DNA of 64,000 nt from NCBI RefSeq assembly GCF_038595055.1, contig NZ_CP152002.1, forward strand, positions 742,001 to 806,000. The letters are read 5' to 3'. The notes under the pieces are model-generated. The model had not been told where the DNA came from. It ran no database searches and saw only the letters and a program-made list of their open reading frames with translations. Of this stretch, positions 59,583-64,000 are shown piece after piece. How positions within the stretch are numbered: the stretch's first letter is position 1; every line of letters begins with the position of its first letter. Origin of the DNA: Paenibacillus sp. FSL R7-0345 (GTDB lineage Bacteria; Bacillota; Bacilli; Paenibacillales; Paenibacillaceae). Both the position numbers and the translations under genes were made by a program.

Positions 59583-60130
59583 TGGTGGGGGAGACCCTCA
59601 AACTATTAGGCGATCTGTCAGTTATTATAAAGAAGATTTAAAGTCAGGAAATCTAATCGAGGTATGATATAATAAGACGTTATCAATTATGAAGGAATGA
59701 TATTGTTGTCAAAACATTACACCGAAGAAGAAATGATAATTCTCGATTGGGTAACTTCAAAAATTTCTTACTCTTATGAAATGAAGGCAACTACTCCAGC
59801 GTTATCACGAATTTTAGATCCGACTGATGATACTGTACGGCTTAAATAGAGGATAGAAAGAAAGTACAAGGATTAAAAGGATGGATCATTCCTGCGTAGT
59901 ATATGGTTTGTAAACAGTAAATCACATGAATTTTAAAAACTCTATGGAAATACTTTCATGACAGATATAAAGATCATCATAGATGCCTTTAAACGATATG
60001 CTAGAAGAAAAACAAGAATATTGCATAGTTATCTGAATATGGAAAAGGCAAGAAACTAAGGGGTTAGTAAACTTCTATCTAGAAGTGTTTCTATAATTAA
60101 TGTATAAAATGAAAAATCGGAGGAATACAA
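59583..60130. other. Intergenic before the type I RM locus, with gene scraps
   Basis: A 47-codon frame begins at TTG 59706 (LSKHYTEEEMIILDW) and ends at 59849; another peptide-like scrap lies at 59955-60060. Neither has a recognisable full product; they look like remains of a lost gene. The right part carries the hsdM promoter region and its ribosome site (CGGAGGAA at 60118-60125). Confidence 0.35.
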
Positions 60131-61678
60131 ATGTCAAGTGTAGCACAACGTGCCCAACTACAATCCCAAATCTGGAAAATAGCCAATGATGTCCGTGGCT
60201 CTGTAGATGGATGGGATTTTAAACAATATGTTTTAGGAACGCTTTTTTATCGCTTCATTAGCGAGAACTTTTCTAGCTATATTGAAGCGGGAGACGAAAA
60301 CGTCAAGTATGTAAACCTTCCGGATGATATTATAACGAAAGAAATCAAAGAGGATGCCATTAAAACAAAAGGCTATTTCATATATCCAAGTCAACTGTTT
60401 GCTAATATTGCGAAAACTGCTAATACAAATGAAAGCTTGAATACTGATTTAGCTGCTATATTTTCTGCTATTGAAAGTTCAGCCAACGGTTATCCATCTG
60501 AACTCGATATTAAAGGTTTATTCGCTGATTTCGACACGACAAGCAATAGACTAGGAAATACTGTAAAGGATAAAAACAGTCGTCTAGCTGCTGTCATTAA
60601 AGGTGTTGCAGGGCTTAATTTTGGTGGGTTTGAAGAAAGTCACATTGACCTTTTTGGTGATGCCTATGAGTTTTTAATCTCTAATTATGCTGCCAATGCA
60701 GGTAAATCTGGAGGAGAATTCTTCACACCGCAGTCAGTGTCTAAGCTTATTGCTCAATTAGCTATCCACAAGCAAACAACCATTAATAAGATTTATGACC
60801 CTGCAGCCGGTTCAGGTTCATTGCTGTTGCAAGCAAAAAAACAGTTTGATGCTCATATTATCGAAGATGGTTTTTATGGACAGGAGATTAACCATACCAC
60901 TTATAACCTTGCTCGTATGAATATGTTCTTACACAACATAAACTACGATAAATTTAATATTGCTTTAGGAAATACGCTATTAGATCCTCAATTTGGTGAT
61001 GAAAAGCCTTTTGATGCCATTGTATCGAATCCACCTTATTCCGTAAATTGGATTGGTAGTGATGACCCAACGCTTATTAATGATGAAAGATTTGCTCCTG
61101 CAGGCGTATTAGCGCCAAAGTCTAAAGCTGATTTTGCCTTTGTACTTCATTCGCTTAGTTACCTTTCCAGTAAGGGGCGTGCAGCTATCGTTTGTTTCCC
61201 AGGTATTTTTTACCGTGGTGGTGCAGAGCAAAAAATTAGAAAGTATCTGATTGATAATAACTTTGTTGAAACGGTTATTTCATTAGCACCTAACCTCTTT
61301 TATGGGACATCAATAGCGGTTAATATCTTGGTTCTTTCTAAGCATAAAACCGATAATAAAACACAATTTATTGATGCAAGTGGAGTAGATTTCTATAAAA
61401 AAGAAACCAATAATAATGTACTTACAGATGATCATATTGAGAAAATTATGAAAGTGTTTGACAGCAAAGAAGACGTTGATCATGTTGCAAAATCCGTTGA
61501 TTATGAAGCAATCGTTCAAAATGATTATAACCTGTCTGTGAGCTCCTATGTGGAAGCAAAAGACACAAGGGTAGTCATTGATATCAATGAACTGAATGCA
61601 GAGATAAAAACGACTGTAGCCAAAATAGATAAGCTTCGTGCTGAAATTGATGAGATTATTGAGGTGATTGAGTCATGA
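60131..61678 (+). CDS. hsdM: Type I restriction-modification methyltransferase subunit
   Basis: The protein has 515 residues with GGAGG before ATG 60131. HsdM N-terminal helical domain ([31 protein letters not shown]) precedes an N6-adenine methyltransferase core: [24 protein letters not shown] (SAM site) and the catalytic SNPPYSV motif near residue 300. It methylates adenine in the recognition site as part of M2S1 and R2M2S1 complexes. It overlaps hsdS by four bases (ATGA), so translation is coupled. Confidence 0.95.
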   Translation: MSSVAQRAQLQSQIWKIANDVRGSVDGWDFKQYVLGTLFYRFISENFSSYIEAGDENVKYVNLPDDIITKEIKEDAIKTKGYFIYPSQLFANIAKTANTNESLNTDLAAIFSAIESSANGYPSELDIKGLFADFDTTSNRLGNTVKDKNSRLAAVIKGVAGLNFGGFEESHIDLFGDAYEFLISNYAANAGKSGGEFFTPQSVSKLIAQLAIHKQTTINKIYDPAAGSGSLLLQAKKQFDAHIIEDGFYGQEINHTTYNLARMNMFLHNINYDKFNIALGNTLLDPQFGDEKPFDAIVSNPPYSVNWIGSDDPTLINDERFAPAGVLAPKSKADFAFVLHSLSYLSSKGRAAIVCFPGIFYRGGAEQKIRKYLIDNNFVETVISLAPNLFYGTSIAVNILVLSKHKTDNKTQFIDASGVDFYKKETNNNVLTDDHIEKIMKVFDSKEDVDHVAKSVDYEAIVQNDYNLSVSSYVEAKDTRVVIDINELNAEIKTTVAKIDKLRAEIDEIIEVIES

Positions 61679-62916
61679 TAAGGCCGAATTATATAGAGGA
61701 ACTCCTTGAGGGGGTTGAGGTTGAATGGAAGGCCTTGAGTGAGGTAGGTGAATTAGTTCGTGGTAATGGTTTACTTAAAACGGACTTCACAGAATCTGGA
61801 GTTCCGGCAATTCATTACGGCCAGATTTACACTTATTATGGCACATTTACGACAGAAACAAAATCTTTCGTTTCGTATGAGACGGCAAAAAAATTAAAAA
61901 AAGTAGATACTGGTGATGTTGTTATAACAAATACGAGTGAAAATCTAGAAGATGTCGGAAAAGCCGTTGTTTATCTTGGTAAAGTGCAAGCTGTTACTGG
62001 TGGGCATGCAACAATTTTTAAACCATCGAATCAGATTTCAGGCAAGTACTTTGCCTATTTTACACAAACAGAAATGTTTGCAAGTCAGAAAAGAAAATAT
62101 GCAAAAGGGACAAAGGTTATTGATGTTTCAGCTACTGATATGTCAAAAATTATCATCCCCATTCCACATCTAAAAGTACAAGAAGAAATCGTTCGTATTT
62201 TGGACACCTTTACAGAGCTTACAGCAGAGCTTACAGCAGAGCTTACAGCAGAGCTTACAGCTCGTAAAAAGCAATATGAGTATTATCGTGATGAGCTTAT
62301 TTCAAATGTAGCTTTAAATGGAGCCAGAGAAGTACTATTACAGGACATTTCTGAATTTGTGACTGTTGGAATTGCAAATTCTGCAACTCATGCATATTCT
62401 GCTTCAGGTACAATTATGTTCAGAAATCAAAATATTAAAGTAAATCATTTAGACGATTCAGATTTGATATATATTACTCCTGAATTTGCAAAAAAATATC
62501 AAAATAAGTCATTAAAATCAAATGATATTTTGGTAACAAGAACGGGCTATCCAGGTCAAGCGTGTTTAGTACCAGAAAGATATGAAGGAAGTCAAACTTT
62601 TACTACGTTAATTGTTAGACTCAAAGAAACAGAAAGTATTTGTCCTATGTATATTTGTTACTTTATTAATTCTGGGCTTGGTAAATCATATGTGAATAAA
62701 ATGAAGTCAGGTGCTGCACAACAAAATTTCGGTGCTAAATCCTTAGAAAAAATGCCGATCTTGTTACCCTCGATCGAGCAACAGAATAAAATAGTTTCAA
62801 TGCTTGAGCGTTTTGATTCTTTTTACAATGACATTTTCACAGAACTTCTTGCCGAAACCGAAGCCCGTACGAAGCAGTATGGATACTATCGTGATAAGTT
62901 GTTAACTTTTGAATAG
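61675..62916 (+). CDS. hsdS: Type I RM specificity subunit
   Basis: The protein has 413 residues from ATG 61675. Two target recognition domains (~10-185 and ~220-395) are joined by a central conserved helix with an ELTA repeat and [14 protein letters not shown]; the C-terminal conserved region is [14 protein letters not shown]. The first domain has the typical opening [17 protein letters not shown]. The tetrapeptide repeat sets the distance between the two DNA half-sites. It directs HsdM and HsdR to a bipartite sequence. Confidence 0.93.
   Translation: MIRPNYIEELLEGVEVEWKALSEVGELVRGNGLLKTDFTESGVPAIHYGQIYTYYGTFTTETKSFVSYETAKKLKKVDTGDVVITNTSENLEDVGKAVVYLGKVQAVTGGHATIFKPSNQISGKYFAYFTQTEMFASQKRKYAKGTKVIDVSATDMSKIIIPIPHLKVQEEIVRILDTFTELTAELTAELTAELTARKKQYEYYRDELISNVALNGAREVLLQDISEFVTVGIANSATHAYSASGTIMFRNQNIKVNHLDDSDLIYITPEFAKKYQNKSLKSNDILVTRTGYPGQACLVPERYEGSQTFTTLIVRLKETESICPMYICYFINSGLGKSYVNKMKSGAAQQNFGAKSLEKMPILLPSIEQQNKIVSMLERFDSFYNDIFTELLAETEARTKQYGYYRDKLLTFE
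62215..62262 (+). repeat. Four 12-bp repeats in hsdS (TAEL type)
   Basis: GAGCTTACAGCA is repeated four times (last copy ends in T), encoding ELTA x4. In EcoR124-type enzymes, changing the number of this TAEL repeat changes the spacer length of the recognition site. Slippage here would shift specificity. Confidence 0.9.
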
Positions 62917-62921
62917 GGAGG

Positions 62922-63191
62922 TTGAGTGGAAATCGTTTGGCTGATGTTGCTAAATTTCGTCATGGCTCATTCCCTCAACCTTATGGTAAAGATAAGTGCT
63001 TCGATGGTGAAGGTGCAATGCCTTTTGTTCAAGTAGTCGATGTTGGGGAAGATATGCGACTTGTACAAAACATAAAAATAGACAAATTCGATGCCTTGCC
63101 ATCCTCAATCACCGAGGGGTTACCTCGTGACATTAAATTTCGTCAAAAGCGTTACAGTAATATTCTTAGTTTTCCAAAAAGTGAGGTGTAA
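62922..63191 (+). pseudogene. Internally deleted second hsdS
   Basis: The 89-codon frame starts at TTG 62922 without proper ribosome spacing. It opens as an HsdS recognition domain (NRLADVAKFRHGSFPQPYGKDK, PFVQVVDVGEDMRLVQN) and then jumps to the HsdS C-terminal conserved region (DKFDALPSSITEGLPRDIKF, RQKRY, SFPKSEV). The join is around 63085. About 300 residues are missing, so it cannot act as a full specificity subunit. It is a relic, or a donor for recombination with the intact hsdS next to it. Confidence 0.75.
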
Positions 63192-63193
63192 AA

Positions 63194-64000
63194 ATGGCAG
63201 ATTTCAAACCCATCGCGGAATCAAACAACTTTATAGTCTTAGATAAATATACGAAAATAGACCAACAAGGGGCTGGCTATCAAACAGAAGCTGATTTAGA
63301 ACGAGAACTCATTCAAGATTTAGTAAATCAAGGTTATGAACATCTACCAAGTTTAAACACTCCTGAAAAAATGCTTGCCAATGTTCGTGTGCAACTGCAA
63401 ACTCTTAACAATGTGCAATTCTCAGATGCTGAATGGATTAGATTCTGTGAGCAGTTTTTAGATAAACCCAGTGATAACCACATTGATAAAACCCGTAGAA
63501 TTCATAACGATTATATATATGACTTTGTTTTTGATGATGGGCATATTCAGAACATCTACCTAGTAGACAAAAAGAATATGGCCAACAATAAAGTGCAGGT
63601 CATTTCCCAATTTGAACAAAAAGGAACGCAAGCCAATCGATATGATGTAACCATATTAGTTAATGGCTTACCGTTAGTGCAAGTAGAGCTTAAAAAGCGT
63701 GGGATTGCCATTCGTGAGGCCTTTAATCAGGTTCATCGATATAGTAAAGAGAGCTTGAATTCCGAAAACTCTCTGTTTAAATATTTACAGATTTTCGTGA
63801 TTTCGAATGGGACAGATAGCCGTTATTTTGCTAATACGACGAAACGTGATAAGAACAGTTTTGATTTTACGATGAATTGGGCAAAATCGGATAATACCCT
63901 GATTAAAGATTTAAAAGATTTCACGGCTACATTTTTTCAGAAAATTACTTTATTGAATATACTACTGAAATATTCCGTTTTTGATGTGAGCGATAACCTG
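63194..64000 (+). CDS. hsdR: Type I restriction endonuclease subunit, N-terminal part (cut by window edge)
   Basis: The frame is open from ATG 63194 (GAGGTG upstream) to the last base, 269 codons visible. It is the HsdR N-terminal nuclease domain: [16 protein letters not shown], then the PD-(D/E)XK core [19 protein letters not shown] (D, E, K). The DEAD-box translocase would follow outside the window. It is the motor and nuclease of the complex with HsdM and HsdS. The gene lies 2 bp after the hsdS relic. Confidence 0.93.
   Translation, partial: MADFKPIAESNNFIVLDKYTKIDQQGAGYQTEADLERELIQDLVNQGYEHLPSLNTPEKMLANVRVQLQTLNNVQFSDAEWIRFCEQFLDKPSDNHIDKTRRIHNDYIYDFVFDDGHIQNIYLVDKKNMANNKVQVISQFEQKGTQANRYDVTILVNGLPLVQVELKKRGIAIREAFNQVHRYSKESLNSENSLFKYLQIFVISNGTDSRYFANTTKRDKNSFDFTMNWAKSDNTLIKDLKDFTATFFQKITLLNILLKYSVFDVSDNL

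Noticed and set aside
59441..59641. 66-codon plus-strand frame
   Set aside because: It runs in another frame through the signalling peptide gene and its terminator.

Overview
The window looks like a chromosomal segment of a Paenibacillus-type Firmicute. Supporting signs are two large surface proteins with SLH anchoring repeats, a modular GH10 xylanase, a peptide-signalling TPR regulator, Gram-positive ribosome binding sites (GGAGG) and many hairpin-plus-T-run terminators. GC-moderate housekeeping stretches (1-1.1, 29.5-32.4, 38.9-42.9 and 48.2-59.5 kb) alternate with visibly AT-rich accessory stretches (about 2.1-26.5, 43.4-48.1 and 59.6-64 kb) that hold nearly all the defence-like and mobile genes. 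No tRNA, rRNA or CRISPR array was seen.

Layout, left half. A truncated GAF-LuxR regulator (1-1074) is followed by decayed sequence, including a recognisable frameshifted zinc-finger-like pseudogene (1388-2015). The defence/mobile region then runs: an Mrr-like restriction endonuclease (2.2-3.2 kb); a three-gene operon of a TIGR04141-type protein, a small helical protein and a DpnII/MboI-type PD-(D/E)XK nuclease (3.5-6.3 kb); a phage/ICE-type tyrosine integrase (6.5-7.7 kb); a 1337-residue reverse transcriptase fused to a nitrilase domain (DRT type 1/UG1 architecture, 7.9-11.9 kb), divergent from an HD-domain hydrolase (12.1-13.4 kb); and three consecutive tyrosine recombinases (13.7-17.2 kb, recombinase-in-trio-like) with an unknown gene bracketed by two related palindromes and an excisionase-like HTH protein. 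Some small genes follow, then two overlapping DUF262 genes (21.2-26.5 kb), the first with a DUF1524 HNH-like motif.

Layout, right half. A MarR regulator, GNAT acetyltransferase and membrane acyltransferase form a probable autoregulated operon (26.9-29.1 kb). An HSP90-family ATPase with a TPR-like partner (29.5-32.4 kb) precedes a 1824-residue SLH protein with eighteen 69-residue repeats and, divergently, the SLH xylanase. A second accessory patch holds a NERD-helicase gene and a TPR-like partner (43.4-48.1 kb). Metabolic and regulatory genes follow: flavodoxin-fold reductase/HxlR, LysR/hexapeptide acetyltransferase, APH-type kinase, Dus, a secreted CBM-crystallin-transglycosylase protein, a WYL regulator and a DJ-1/PfpI protein. 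A TPR regulator overlaps a 47-codon exported-peptide gene that looks like a Rap/Phr-type signalling pair. The window ends in a type I restriction-modification locus (hsdM, hsdS with a TAEL-type 12-bp repeat, an internally deleted second hsdS, and the start of hsdR).

Taken together the window reads as a dense defence island: at least six different candidate anti-phage modules (Mrr-like, TIGR04141/DpnII-like, RT-nitrilase/HD, DUF262 pair, NERD-helicase pair, type I RM) interspersed with four tyrosine recombinases. The strongest candidates for something not fully described are the RT-nitrilase/HD divergent pair, the TIGR04141-nuclease operon and the NERD-helicase/TPR pair. All functional calls are by reading sequence motifs; no database search was run.
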